From: Rubrivivax sp.
GTDB lineage: Bacteria; Pseudomonadota; Gammaproteobacteria; Burkholderiales; Burkholderiaceae_C
DNA: 40,885 nt
Assembly: GCA_021298085.1 (NCBI GenBank)
Contig: JAJTDE010000026.1
Coordinates: 1-40,885 of the forward strand
Direction of reading: 5' to 3'
Part shown: piece by piece, positions 1 to 6,845 of the stretch
Layout of the letters: each line of letters begins with the position of its first letter
How positions within the stretch are numbered: the stretch's first letter is position 1
Translations under genes and position numbers: made by a program
Notes under the pieces: model-generated
Told to the model about the DNA's origin: nothing
The model's input: only the letters and a program-made list of their open reading frames with translations
Databases searched by the model: none

Positions 1-128
1 TTTAGCAGCGCGTCAATTAAGCGTAACTGGCGGGGTGTTAGGGTGCTCGTCTTGGCGAGCGAAACCGTAGAATCTGCGTCGTTAAGGGCGCCTGGTCTTG
101 CATTCGTGTGGGGCTGGGCGTTTTTCAT
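1..128 (-). CDS. partial hypothetical protein, start present, cut by window edge
   Basis: An ATG at 128-126 overlaps the TGA of the upstream excisionase-like gene (ATGA) and opens a frame that runs without a stop to base 1, giving about 42 residues beginning MKNAQPHTNARPG and ending TPRQLRLIDALL. The 4-base overlap and shared strand suggest translational coupling to its neighbour. The last visible segment, TPRQLRLIDALL, looks like the first helix of a small winged-helix or helix-turn-helix protein of the sort common in Burkholderiales islands, but too little is visible to name a family. Confidence 0.5.
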   Translation of the reverse strand, partial: MKNAQPHTNARPGALNDADSTVSLAKTSTLTPRQLRLIDALL

Positions 129-370
129 TGCGCCACTCCCAAAAGGCAGCGAATGTCCTCGATTCTCCAGGCTAGGCGGCCGTTGATGCGCAGTGGACGA
201 ATAGGGCCTGACTCAAAAGCCGCCCAGCAGCGTAGTGTCTGAGGCTTTCGATTCAGATGATGAGCTGCGGTTGCCGTATCTACGGCGGCGCGGGTTTCGC
301 GTTCAAGCGATACGAAGGCGGGTCCCGGTTCGAAATCGACACGGGTAGCGAATGTGGCGGCAGTGTGCAT
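125..370 (-). CDS. excisionase-like / helix-turn-helix DNA-binding protein (81 aa)
   Basis: A small basic protein. The segment from about residue 34 (AAVDTATAAHHLNRKPQTLRCW) reads as a helix-turn-helix of the MerR/excisionase kind: an alanine-rich first helix, the turn at HLNRKPQTLR, then an RINGRLAWRIEDIRCLL tail resembling the wing that follows it in such proteins. The ATG at 370 is preceded by TTGGAGCGTGT, a good ribosome site; an upstream in-frame ATG at 403 has none. It lies downstream of the integrase on the same strand and is coupled to the partial gene at 1-128. The likely role is recombination directionality or island gene control; this is inferred from fold and context, not from a recognised named family. 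Confidence 0.65.
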   Translation of the reverse strand: MHTAATFATRVDFEPGPAFVSLERETRAAVDTATAAHHLNRKPQTLRCWAAFESGPIRPLRINGRLAWRIEDIRCLLGVAQ

Positions 371-462
371 ACACGCTCCAATGCTAAAAGGTAGACATTC
401 CACGAAGGAACAACTTACCGTTTTCGCATCCGAGGGGCGCCGCCGGTTATCGCGGAGTCGCT

Positions 463-543
463 TTAGCGACAGAACTTCGGATTCGCATTCGCCACTGGGT
501 AGCGCCCGGCGTCAGGCGGGTTCGCGTCTTTCCGCGCTGTCAT
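463..543 (-). CDS. possible 26-aa leader peptide
   Basis: An ATG at 543 opens a 26-codon frame, MTARKDANPP through to PKFCR, ending in TAA at 465-463. It begins about 25 nt after the predicted transcription start of the promoter at 573-602, and a GGAG lies about 13 nt upstream of the ATG, which is further than usual. Its stop falls inside a small hairpin. Position and size fit a leader peptide, but there is no homology-based support and it could be chance. Confidence 0.3.
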   Translation of the reverse strand: MTARKDANPPDAGRYPVANANPKFCR

Positions 544-572
544 GCCAAGTGGCAAACTCCAGAATTTGAAAT

Positions 573-602
573 ATTATAGGTGCGTTGTTCTGAATTCTGC
601 AA
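573..602 (-). promoter_or_regulatory. sigma70-type promoter for the island gene pair
   Basis: On the minus strand TTGCAG (602-597) is followed after 18 nt by a perfect TATAAT (578-573). The surroundings are unusually AT-rich for this window. Transcription would start near 566 and run into the excisionase-like gene. Confidence 0.7.
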
Positions 603-726
603 CCCCATGGCGCGGATTAAGAAACGGTCGATTAATACCTACTTCCGCCGTGAGTATTCCCCTGCTGTGGCTTGCTTCGGGGGGCGTCGTCTTTGGCGTT
701 GTGGGAAAGCAGGGGCGGAGGAAAAC

Positions 727-2028
727 CTAGGCCACGCTTACTAGCTGTAGCCCTCCAGCGTTTGCCACAACCGCTGCGTCGAACTCAACTTTCGCTTGTT
801 CCAGAATCCAAGCTTCGATGCGCTCGTGGTGCACGCGAAGTAGGTCGAGCGGGCGGACGGTGTAGTGACGCTCGGCGGTGGCGCTTGGCTTGTGGCCCAT
901 CAATTGCGCCACCACCCCGGCCGGGATTTCCAGCCACTCCGTGAGGCTCTTAAAGGAGCGGCGCAGGCCGTGCAGCGATAGCCCGTCGATGCCGGCCACT
1001 CCACAGGCGCGGGCGTGGAGTTCGTTAGGCGCGGCCACTACGTCAGCCCTGGCGCCAGAAAACACCCATTGATTGCGGCGAGGCAAGGCGGCCAGCAGGT
1101 GTGCCACGTAGGGGGTAAGCGGGACGGTGCGCTCGCCCTCCACCTTGTCGCGGATGGTCAGGCCCTTCCACTTGGTGTTCAGGTCCTCCCATTGCATTTC
1201 CAGCACCTCGCCGGGCCGGGCGCCAGTCAGGAGCACGGTTTGCAGATAGGCTGCCACCACGGGGTTATGGATGCCTCGCACGGCATCGAACCATGCCGGC
1301 AGTTGCTCGCGTTGCAGCGCGTCTGCCTTCACCCCCGGGCGGCCCAGCGACTCCCGGGCCTTTTTGGACTTCGCGGGGTTCTTGTCTGGAACAGCGCCAG
1401 CGTAGGCCGGTTGCTCTGCGCACCAGCCCAGAAAGGCTTTAAGCAGGCGCCACGCCAGCCGGGCGGAAGTGGGGCGGTTTCTCGCCTCGCGGGCGGCCCA
1501 CGCTTCGATGGTGGCGGCGTCTAGGTCCCTCAGTGGCTTTGCCATCAGGGGCGCCAGAATTCCCGGCTGTAGCGACTTGCTGCGCTTGCCCGGCACGCCC
1601 CCCGGCGCTGCTTTCGCAACGTGGTCTTGATAGTGGCGCTCGCCCCAGTGCGGCCGGCGCTCCAGCAAGTAGGCGGCCCAAGCCTCGGAGACGGTCACGC
1701 TTTGTCGCTTTGCGTCCTCTCGGCTAGCCACGTCGGCGGCGGTCGCTGCGGCCTTCACCGCACGCGGGTCGCGCCCTTCGTCAATTTGGCGCTGTAACTC
1801 GCGGGCTCGGGCCTGCGCGTTTGGAATCGTCCAGGCGTCAGGGCTGCCGATGGTCAAGCGCAGGGTGCGGCCCTGAAACAGGCTCTGGAACACGTATGAC
1901 GGCTTCCCGGTTGGCGTCATACGCAGGCCCAGCCCGGGCGCGGTGGCGTCCCAAAGGAAGGCCTGGGCCTTGTCGGCGGGGCACTTGAACCCGTCAACCT
2001 TTGCCCTCGTCAGATTCACTCGTGCCAC
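727..2028 (-). CDS. tyrosine-type site-specific integrase
   Basis: This 433-residue protein catalyses integration and excision of the island by strand exchange through a 3'-phosphotyrosine intermediate. The N-terminus (about 1-90) is the arm-DNA-binding domain of P4-type integrases (DUF4102), about 110-215 is the core-binding SAM-like domain, and about 235-400 is the catalytic domain. All catalytic residues are visible: R271 (TGARPGEVL), K295, H353-x-x-R356 (LHGLRRSF), H379 (MGHK) and nucleophile Y389 (RHYTVRP). It therefore looks intact. It starts with GTG at 2028 behind GAAGGGCGCACC. The start is about 200 bp from the tRNA-Cys fragment, and the repeated GATGTAAT boxes just upstream may serve its binding or control. 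Confidence 0.95.
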   Translation of the reverse strand: MARVNLTRAKVDGFKCPADKAQAFLWDATAPGLGLRMTPTGKPSYVFQSLFQGRTLRLTIGSPDAWTIPNAQARARELQRQIDEGRDPRAVKAAATAADVASREDAKRQSVTVSEAWAAYLLERRPHWGERHYQDHVAKAAPGGVPGKRSKSLQPGILAPLMAKPLRDLDAATIEAWAAREARNRPTSARLAWRLLKAFLGWCAEQPAYAGAVPDKNPAKSKKARESLGRPGVKADALQREQLPAWFDAVRGIHNPVVAAYLQTVLLTGARPGEVLEMQWEDLNTKWKGLTIRDKVEGERTVPLTPYVAHLLAALPRRNQWVFSGARADVVAAPNELHARACGVAGIDGLSLHGLRRSFKSLTEWLEIPAGVVAQLMGHKPSATAERHYTVRPLDLLRVHHERIEAWILEQAKVEFDAAVVANAGGLQLVSVA

Positions 2029-2047
2029 GGTGCGCCCTTCGGTTCTA

Positions 2048-2090
2048 TTACATCCACCATTACATCGGCAGTGTGTAACGGTAGATGTAA
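2048..2090 (-). repeat. repeated GATGTAA boxes upstream of the integrase
   Basis: On the minus strand GATGTAA occurs at 2066-2060 and again at 2054-2048, a 12-bp period, and the same heptamer is inverted at 2084-2090. A related GTGTAAC lies at 2073-2079 on the plus strand. Short direct plus inverted repeats between an attachment site and the integrase start fit arm-type integrase/excisionase sites or an operator. Function is inferred from position only. Confidence 0.45.
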
Positions 2091-2223
2091 GACGATTTCC
2101 TCAATCGAACCATCAACCAATCAACGCAATCCCTGTTTGGATGTCCAGTGAATCGTGCATAAGTTGTTGATGTGTATTGATTCTATCTACAGCAGTCAAC
2201 GCGGGTGCATGTTTCGTTCGTAC

Positions 2224-2269
2224 GATTGCAAATCCGTCTAGCCCGGTTCGACTCCGGGTCGCGCCTCCA
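2224..2269 (+). other. 3' fragment of tRNA-Cys(GCA), island attachment site (attR-like)
   Basis: The 46 bp from GATTGCAAATCC to the encoded TCCA match the 3' half of bacterial tRNA-Cys: anticodon loop with GCA, variable region, T arm CCCGG-TTCGACT-CCGGG and the acceptor 3' strand. The expected 5' half (GGCGCG-type acceptor strand and D arm near 2196) is absent, and the 5' anticodon-stem strand is lost after two bases, so this is not a functional tRNA. Identity begins at the anticodon loop, a usual crossover point for tyrosine integrases. The adjacent integrase supports it being an attachment repeat. Confidence 0.85.
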
Positions 2270-2351
2270 CCTCTCTCTCCCCTCCATCCTCGTCCTCCAT
2301 CCACGCCTGCGGCCGCTTGCGCGGTGATTGCCCCGCCTGGCTGCGGCCATG

Positions 2352-2384
2352 AAAAAAGCCACCCCACGTTGACGTGAGGTGGCT
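2352..2384 (-). terminator. intrinsic terminator downstream of bamC
   Basis: On the minus strand an 11-bp stem with one mismatch, AGCCACCTCACGT pairing with ACGTGGGGTGGCT around a CA loop, is followed by TTTTTT. It lies 55 bp past the bamC stop and closes the leftward chromosomal operon before the island boundary. Confidence 0.85.
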
Positions 2385-2438
2385 GTTCTGGAGGGGCGTT
2401 TGGCGGGCCGCCTCGGGCCCGCGTGCGTACCGGCGGTC

Positions 2439-3587
2439 TCAGCGCTGCAGGTCAGCCGCCACCAGGGACACGATGCGCCTGGCCACGTCACCGGTCTCCG
2501 GCTGGCCCTGGCTGTTCTGCACCGACATCACCGATTTGCCCTCACCCGCGGCCCGCACCAGCACGCGGTAGCGAACGGGCGTCTGGGCATCCTTGCCGCC
2601 AAACAGACGGCCAAAGAAACCGGCATCCTCGCCCGTGCCCGGCGCGACGTAACGCACAAAGAACAGACCGGCTGAACGGTCGCGGTCTTCGACTGAGAAG
2701 CCGGTGCGGTCCAACGCCAGGCCGACGCGGCGGTAGGCACGATCGAATGCCTCGTTGATCTCGAGACTGGTGGCTTCCGACGGCCTGGGTGCAGCGGCCA
2801 CGGTGGACGCTGGCGCCTTGGCCGGGGCATTGGCAACGGCCTGACGCGCCGTCGTCTCATTGCCGCCGCCCAGCTTGATGAGCAAGCGCGCGAGGAATTC
2901 GGCCTCGAGTTGCGGGTCGTTGGGGGCGACACGCCAGACGGTTTGATCCTTCTGTTGGCCGACCACTTGCTCGACCATGCCCCGGTGCAGGATGTAGACC
3001 TCGGTGCCCGTGGGGGTGCGTTCCACACGGGTGCGGAAGCTGTCGCGTGTTCCGCTGTCGTAGAGGTTCTCGATCAGCCGTCCCAGGGTGCGGCGCAGGG
3101 CGTCCTGCGGGATCTTGGCGCGGTTTTCCGCCCAGTTTGTCTCCATGACGCCGACCTGGGGATTGTCGACCGACAGGGTGAAGCCACGCTCCTGCCAGAA
3201 GCTCTGCAGAGCAGGCCAAAGCTGTTCGGGTGGCACAGACGTCACCAGCCAGCGGTGGTCCCCCTGGCGTTCGATACGAGTGCCGCCCAGGGCATTGAGT
3301 GCCACGGCGTTGGTGGTAGTGGCCGCGGTGGTGCTGGCGCCGCTGCCGCTGGCCACGCCGCTGGCCGTCACCACGCCGCTCTGCGGGCGGTATCGGCTGT
3401 CGCGCGCGAGTTGCGTCAGGTCAGGCGGCACTTCGAGCTCGGGGGTCTTGGCGGCTTCGCTGCGGTAATCCACTCGCGAGCCACTGAACACGCCGTCAAC
3501 CGTGGAACAGCCAGCCAACAGCGAAAGCGCTGCGGCGGCGGAGACGGCCGCGCATGCGTGGAAACGGGTCGGGGTACGAGCGGTCAT
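2439..3587 (-). CDS. bamC: outer-membrane assembly lipoprotein BamC
   Basis: BamC (NlpB) is an accessory lipoprotein of the BAM complex that inserts beta-barrel proteins into the outer membrane. The 382-residue product starts at the ATG at 3587, giving a signal peptide with lipobox LLAGC and lipidated Cys27. An unstructured stretch follows (residues about 28-70, VDYRSEAAKTPELEVPPDL, the region that in E. coli BamC binds BamD), then two helix-grip domains (about 95-215 and 265-382). A longer frame to 3770 overlaps dapA and lacks a signal peptide, so it was rejected. Placement directly after dapA is conserved in many proteobacteria. The two domains are joined by an Ala/Pro-rich linker. Confidence 0.92.
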   Translation of the reverse strand: MTARTPTRFHACAAVSAAAALSLLAGCSTVDGVFSGSRVDYRSEAAKTPELEVPPDLTQLARDSRYRPQSGVVTASGVASGSGASTTAATTTNAVALNALGGTRIERQGDHRWLVTSVPPEQLWPALQSFWQERGFTLSVDNPQVGVMETNWAENRAKIPQDALRRTLGRLIENLYDSGTRDSFRTRVERTPTGTEVYILHRGMVEQVVGQQKDQTVWRVAPNDPQLEAEFLARLLIKLGGGNETTARQAVANAPAKAPASTVAAAPRPSEATSLEINEAFDRAYRRVGLALDRTGFSVEDRDRSAGLFFVRYVAPGTGEDAGFFGRLFGGKDAQTPVRYRVLVRAAGEGKSVMSVQNSQGQPETGDVARRIVSLVAADLQR

Positions 3588-3630
3588 CAAGTCGTCCTGG
3601 TTCTCGGGTAGGGGCTGGCCGGAGGGGCTG

Positions 3631-3657
3631 AAAAAAAGTCTGGCGGCCGGCGTCAGA
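3631..3657 (-). terminator. possible intrinsic terminator between dapA and bamC
   Basis: On the minus strand TCTGACG-CCGGC-CGCCAGA forms a 7-bp stem with one mismatch and a 5-nt loop, followed by CTTTTTTT. It overlaps the dapA stop codon and sits 44 bp before the bamC start. It may lower bamC expression relative to dapA rather than separate the two fully. Confidence 0.5.
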
Positions 3658-4534
3658 GCAGCGCCGCATCCTGCAGGGCGGCACGCACCGACGCCTGCCC
3701 GGATTCTGTCAGTGGCACGATCGGCAAGCGAACCGCTGGGCCACAGAGCCCCAGCTGGCTGAGGGCCCACTTGGTGGGCGCGGGGCTCGGTTCACAGAAC
3801 AACTGCTTGTGCAGGGCCAGCAGGCGCATGTGCAAGGCCGTGGCGCGCTTGACATCACCCTCGATGGCCGCCATGCACAGCTGGTGCATCAGCTTGGGTG
3901 CGACGTTGGCGGTGACGCTGACGTTGCCGTGACCGCCCAGCAGCATCAGCGCGATGGCCGTGCCGTCATCGCCTGAATACACCGAGAAGCCCTTGGGTGC
4001 GTGCTTGATGAGGTAGGCGGCGCGCTCGATGTTGCCGGTGGCTTCCTTGATGCCGATGATGCCGGGCACCTGCGCCAGGCGCAGCGCGGTCTCGGGCAGC
4101 ATGTCGGCCACGGTGCGTCCAGGCACGTTGTACAGCACCACGGGAAGGTCAATCGCCTCGGCGATGGCCTGGAAGTGCTGGACCATGCCTTCCTGCGACG
4201 GCTTGTTGTAGTAGGGAACCACCTGCAGCGTGCAGTCAGCCCCCACGGCCTTCGCAAAACGCGTCAGCTCGATGGCTTCACGGGTGTTGTTGGCGCCGGC
4301 ACCCGCCATGATGGGCACGCGGCCCTTGGCGTGCTCGACGGCCACGCGGATGACTTCGCAGTTCTCCTCCATCGACACCGTCGGGGACTCGCCCGTGGTG
4401 CCCACCACGCCGATGCAGTCGGTGCCTTCGGCAATGTGCCAGTCGATCAGCTTGCGCAGTGCTGCGTAGTCGATGCTGCCGTCGGGGTGCATCGGCGTCA
4501 CCAGGGCAACGATGCTTCCAAGGATGGGCTTCAT
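3653..4534 (-). CDS. dapA: 4-hydroxy-tetrahydrodipicolinate synthase
   Basis: DapA condenses pyruvate with aspartate-4-semialdehyde, the first committed step of lysine and diaminopimelate synthesis, in the cytoplasm. The 293-residue length equals that of the E. coli enzyme (292). Visible active-site residues are T46-T47 (GTTGES), Y108-Y109 ([11 protein letters not shown]), catalytic Y135 (VLYNVPGRT) and Schiff-base lysine K163 (GIKEATG). The ATG at 4534 is chosen because AGGAACACCCC precedes it and the family starts with this [11 protein letters not shown]-type strand; an upstream in-frame ATG at 4585 is less likely. It follows the methyltransferase gene by 93 bp and precedes bamC. Confidence 0.97.
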   Translation of the reverse strand: MKPILGSIVALVTPMHPDGSIDYAALRKLIDWHIAEGTDCIGVVGTTGESPTVSMEENCEVIRVAVEHAKGRVPIMAGAGANNTREAIELTRFAKAVGADCTLQVVPYYNKPSQEGMVQHFQAIAEAIDLPVVLYNVPGRTVADMLPETALRLAQVPGIIGIKEATGNIERAAYLIKHAPKGFSVYSGDDGTAIALMLLGGHGNVSVTANVAPKLMHQLCMAAIEGDVKRATALHMRLLALHKQLFCEPSPAPTKWALSQLGLCGPAVRLPIVPLTESGQASVRAALQDAALL

Positions 4535-4627
4535 GGGGTGTTCCTGTTGAGGGGTCCAGTTTACCTGTGCGCCGACGGGGGTCATGGGCAGCGGCGCGGG
4601 CCGGGCACTGCAGGCGGGGCGGAGGGC

Positions 4628-5278
4628 TCAGGAGGGCAGTGGGTAGCGGACAGGCGGTTTGATGGGAAGCTGGCCATCTGTGGTGGCCGGTTGTTCGGCC
4701 GCCACGCGAACGGCCACGATGCGCTGGATGAAGCGGGCGGGCGCGTCGATGAAACCGTCTTCGTAGGCCACCACGCGCAGGCCGCTGGCCAGCTGCAGCA
4801 GTTCCCCGGGCTGCAGCAGGAATTCCGGCCGCGAGGGCCGGCCCACCGTCTGCTGGCCATGGGCGAAGGTTTCGTAGATCAGCACGCCGCCCGGCGCCAG
4901 GCACTCACGCAAGGCCGGCCAGCGAGGGCGCCACAGGTAGTGGGTGACCAGCACCCCGTCGAACTGCCGCCCGGCCAGCGGCCAGGGGCCGGTTTCCAGG
5001 TCGGCGCACAGCGTCTCGGCGCAGTCTGCCAGCGGCTGCAGGGCCTGGTTGTCACGGTCCACGGCCGTGAGGCGAAAGCCGCAGGCCGCCAGGTGCCGCA
5101 CGTGCCGCCCGCTTCCGCAGGCCAGGTCGAGCACGCGCGCGCCAGGGGCCAGCAGGTGCTGCCAGCGCAGCACCCACGCCGAGGGTTGAGCCACGGCGCC
5201 GTGGGCCTGGGAGGCCACCCGGGCTTCGGGCGCTACCGCAGTGGCCGTCGGCACAGGGGCTGCAGTCGGTGAAGCCAT
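4628..5278 (-). CDS. class I SAM-dependent methyltransferase (TehB-like)
   Basis: A 216-residue cytoplasmic protein with a Rossmann-type SAM-binding fold. Motif I is VLDLACGSGRHVRHL (49-63), followed by an acidic residue ending strand 2 (LTAVDRD) and motif IV-like LVTHYLWRPRW and GGVLIYETF segments. This pattern is typical of the methyltransferase_11/TehB-like group; the substrate cannot be read from sequence. The first 40 residues are a low-complexity Ala/Pro/Val extension before the catalytic domain. The ATG at 5278 overlaps the stop of the small membrane gene (TGATG), so it is probably translated by coupling in the MFS operon. Confidence 0.85.
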   Translation of the reverse strand: MASPTAAPVPTATAVAPEARVASQAHGAVAQPSAWVLRWQHLLAPGARVLDLACGSGRHVRHLAACGFRLTAVDRDNQALQPLADCAETLCADLETGPWPLAGRQFDGVLVTHYLWRPRWPALRECLAPGGVLIYETFAHGQQTVGRPSRPEFLLQPGELLQLASGLRVVAYEDGFIDAPARFIQRIVAVRVAAEQPATTDGQLPIKPPVRYPLPS

Positions 5279-5403
5279 CAGAAGCAGGCCCAGAACCGGT
5301 TGGCCAGATCGGCGGCCAGATGGGGGCTGAAGTAGGCCATGAAGGTGATGGCCATCACAACGGCGGCGCACACCAGGGCGGTCAGCCGCCACAGCCTGCT
5401 CAC
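5278..5403 (-). CDS. 41-aa single-span membrane protein
   Basis: A GTG at 5403 overlaps the TGA of the MFS gene (GTGA), and the frame ends in TGA overlapping the methyltransferase ATG at 5278 (TGATG). The product has a short basic start (VSRLWRL), one hydrophobic segment (residues about 7-24, ending AITFMAYF) and a short amphipathic tail. The tight overlaps at both ends and the clean membrane segment argue that it is a real gene rather than a chance frame. No family is recognised. It may assist or anchor one of its operon partners, which is inference. Confidence 0.65.
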   Translation of the reverse strand: MSRLWRLTALVCAAVVMAITFMAYFSPHLAADLANRFWACF

Positions 5404-6680
5404 AGGCCGGCCCCTGCGGCCGCGCCTGTCGGCGCCGCGGGCCTGCTGATGGCTGTCTCGCGCACCGGCAGGTTGATCAGGCCGGCAAACACACCCAGCG
5501 CAACGGAGATCCACCACACCGGCATGTAGCTGCCGTAGGCGTCATACAGCAGGCCACCCAGCCACACGCCCATGAACGAGCCGATCTGGTGGCTCAGGAA
5601 GACAAAGCCGCCCAGCATCGACAAGTACTGCACCCCGAAGATCTGCGCAATGACGGCGTTGGTGGGTGGCACCGTGGACAGCCACAGCAGCCCCATCACG
5701 GCGCTGAAGAGGTAGACGCTCCAGGGTGTCAGCGGTGCCGTCACAAACAGCACGATGGCCACCGCCCGCGAAAAGTAGATGGCACTGAGGATGTAGCGTT
5801 TCTGGATGCGCTGGCCCAGGGAGCCGGCCGCATAGGTGCCAAAAACGTTGAACAGCCCGATCAGGGCCAGGGCGACGGTGGCCACCTGGGGTGACAGCCC
5901 CTGGTCCTTCAGGTAGCTGGGCATGTGCACGCCGATGAAGACCACCTGGAAGCCACAGACGAAGTAGCCGGCCATCAGCAACTGGAAGGGCCGGTAGCCG
6001 AAGGCTTCACGCAGGGCGCCGCCGATGGTCTGGCGCGGCCGGCTGGTGCCGGCTTCCAGCGCGGGCTCGCGCAGAAACCGTGCCAGCGGCAGGATCAGCA
6101 ACGCCATGCCCGACAGCACAAACAGGGCGTTCTGCCAACCCAGGCCGGGCAGGTTGACCGCGCCCCATTGCAGGCCGCTGATCAGCCCGCTTTCCACCGG
6201 CACCATCAGGAACTGCCCGAAGGACCCAGCGGCGGCCGTCACCCCCATGGCCCAGGAGCGCTTGGCGGGGTCCGACACGTTGCGGCCGATCACGCCATAG
6301 ACGACGGCGTAGGTGGTGCCGGCCTGGGCCATGCCCAGCACCACACCGGCGGAGGCGGTGAACGCGATAGCCGTCGGTGCCAGCGCCATCAAGGACAAGC
6401 CCAGGGCGTAGAGCAGGCCGCCGGCGAGCAGCACACGGTAGGCGCCAAAGCGGTCAGCCAGCATCCCGGCAAACAGCCCGGCCACACCCCAGCTGAGGTT
6501 CTGCACCGCCAGCGCAAAGGCAAACTGCTCACGCGTCCAGCCGCGGTCCATCGTGATGGGCTGAAGCCACAGGCCGAAGCCGTGTCGGATGCCCATCGAC
6601 AAGGTGACGATCAGCGCGCCACAGAGCAGAACCTGGGCCAGCGGCAGCGCCGATGCGGGGCGGGGGGTGGGTAACGACAT
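5400..6680 (-). CDS. major facilitator superfamily transporter
   Basis: A 426-residue inner-membrane secondary transporter with about 12 predicted membrane spans. The MFS loop-2 signature is present as GMLADRFGAYRVL after the second span, with a repeat of the pattern in the second half (GSLGQRIQKRYIL). The N-terminal SMGIRHGFGLWLQPI and the overall pattern resemble the monocarboxylate/oxalate-formate-like MFS branch, but the substrate is not determined. The ATG at 6680 (MSLPTPRPAS) is chosen because the longer frame beyond it is only the shadow of dadA. It heads an operon with a small membrane gene and a methyltransferase, and is divergent from dadA with a shared 165-bp control region. Confidence 0.9.
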   Translation of the reverse strand: MSLPTPRPASALPLAQVLLCGALIVTLSMGIRHGFGLWLQPITMDRGWTREQFAFALAVQNLSWGVAGLFAGMLADRFGAYRVLLAGGLLYALGLSLMALAPTAIAFTASAGVVLGMAQAGTTYAVVYGVIGRNVSDPAKRSWAMGVTAAAGSFGQFLMVPVESGLISGLQWGAVNLPGLGWQNALFVLSGMALLILPLARFLREPALEAGTSRPRQTIGGALREAFGYRPFQLLMAGYFVCGFQVVFIGVHMPSYLKDQGLSPQVATVALALIGLFNVFGTYAAGSLGQRIQKRYILSAIYFSRAVAIVLFVTAPLTPWSVYLFSAVMGLLWLSTVPPTNAVIAQIFGVQYLSMLGGFVFLSHQIGSFMGVWLGGLLYDAYGSYMPVWWISVALGVFAGLINLPVRETAISRPAAPTGAAAGAGL

Positions 6681-6790
6681 GCCCCTGATTGTGACGCCTG
6701 AGCGCGGCCGCCAGGCGGTACGCGCTTGCCCTGCCCGAGCGATCGGTGGCCACTTCGGCGGTACATTGGCTTCTGAGGTACTGGCGCGGA

Positions 6791-6807
6791 GGGTGGTCTG
6801 ACCACCC
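6791..6807. promoter_or_regulatory. 17-bp perfect dyad matching the GntR/FadR operator pattern
   Basis: GGGTGGTC-T-GACCACCC is a perfect palindrome in the region between the divergent MFS and dadA genes, 38 bp before the dadA ATG. Its core TGGTCTGACCA (6794-6804) fits TNGTNNNACNA, the consensus described for the FadR branch of GntR regulators. It could be an operator for dadA, the MFS gene or both, or alternatively an mRNA hairpin in the dadA leader. No regulator gene is adjacent. Confidence 0.5.
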
Positions 6808-6845
6808 CTTCGCTGGCCGGCGTGTCGTCCGTTACCGGTGTGTCC

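Larger units (their letters stand above)
371..726 (-). other. 356-bp leader / intergenic region between integrase and excisionase-like gene
   Basis: No established gene lies here. It holds a near-consensus promoter on the minus strand (573-602), a possible 26-codon leader frame (463-543), and a short perfect hairpin GTCGCT-TT-AGCGAC (457-470) straddling the stop of that frame. The transcript leader from the promoter to the ATG at 370 would be about 195 nt, long enough for post-transcriptional control, though no known riboswitch class is recognised. Confidence 0.55.
1..2269. mobile_element. right end of a genomic island integrated at tRNA-Cys
   Basis: A tyrosine integrase (727-2028), an excisionase-like small gene and a further small open frame lie left of a 3' fragment of tRNA-Cys at 2224-2269, and core chromosomal genes (bamC, dapA) begin just right of it. 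Integration into the 3' half of a tRNA gene is typical of this integrase family. The tRNA fragment reads toward the chromosome on the right, so the island body and, by inference, the intact reconstituted tRNA-Cys lie left of base 1. AT-rich tracts around 540-610 and 2030-2220 contrast with the GC-rich remainder. The extent and cargo of the island cannot be seen, and whether it is phage-like, integrative-conjugative or a remnant is open. Confidence 0.8.

Noticed and set aside
607-744. Plus-strand 45-codon frame (MARIKKRSINTYFRR...)
   Set aside because: Basic small product with no ribosome site, overlapping the integrase 3' end on the opposite strand; nothing supports it beyond being open.
2196-2269. 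A complete tRNA-Cys gene
   Set aside because: The anticodon loop, T arm and acceptor 3' strand are good, but no matching GGCGCG-type 5' acceptor strand or D arm exists near 2196 and the anticodon stem 5' strand is mismatched. It is a fragment.
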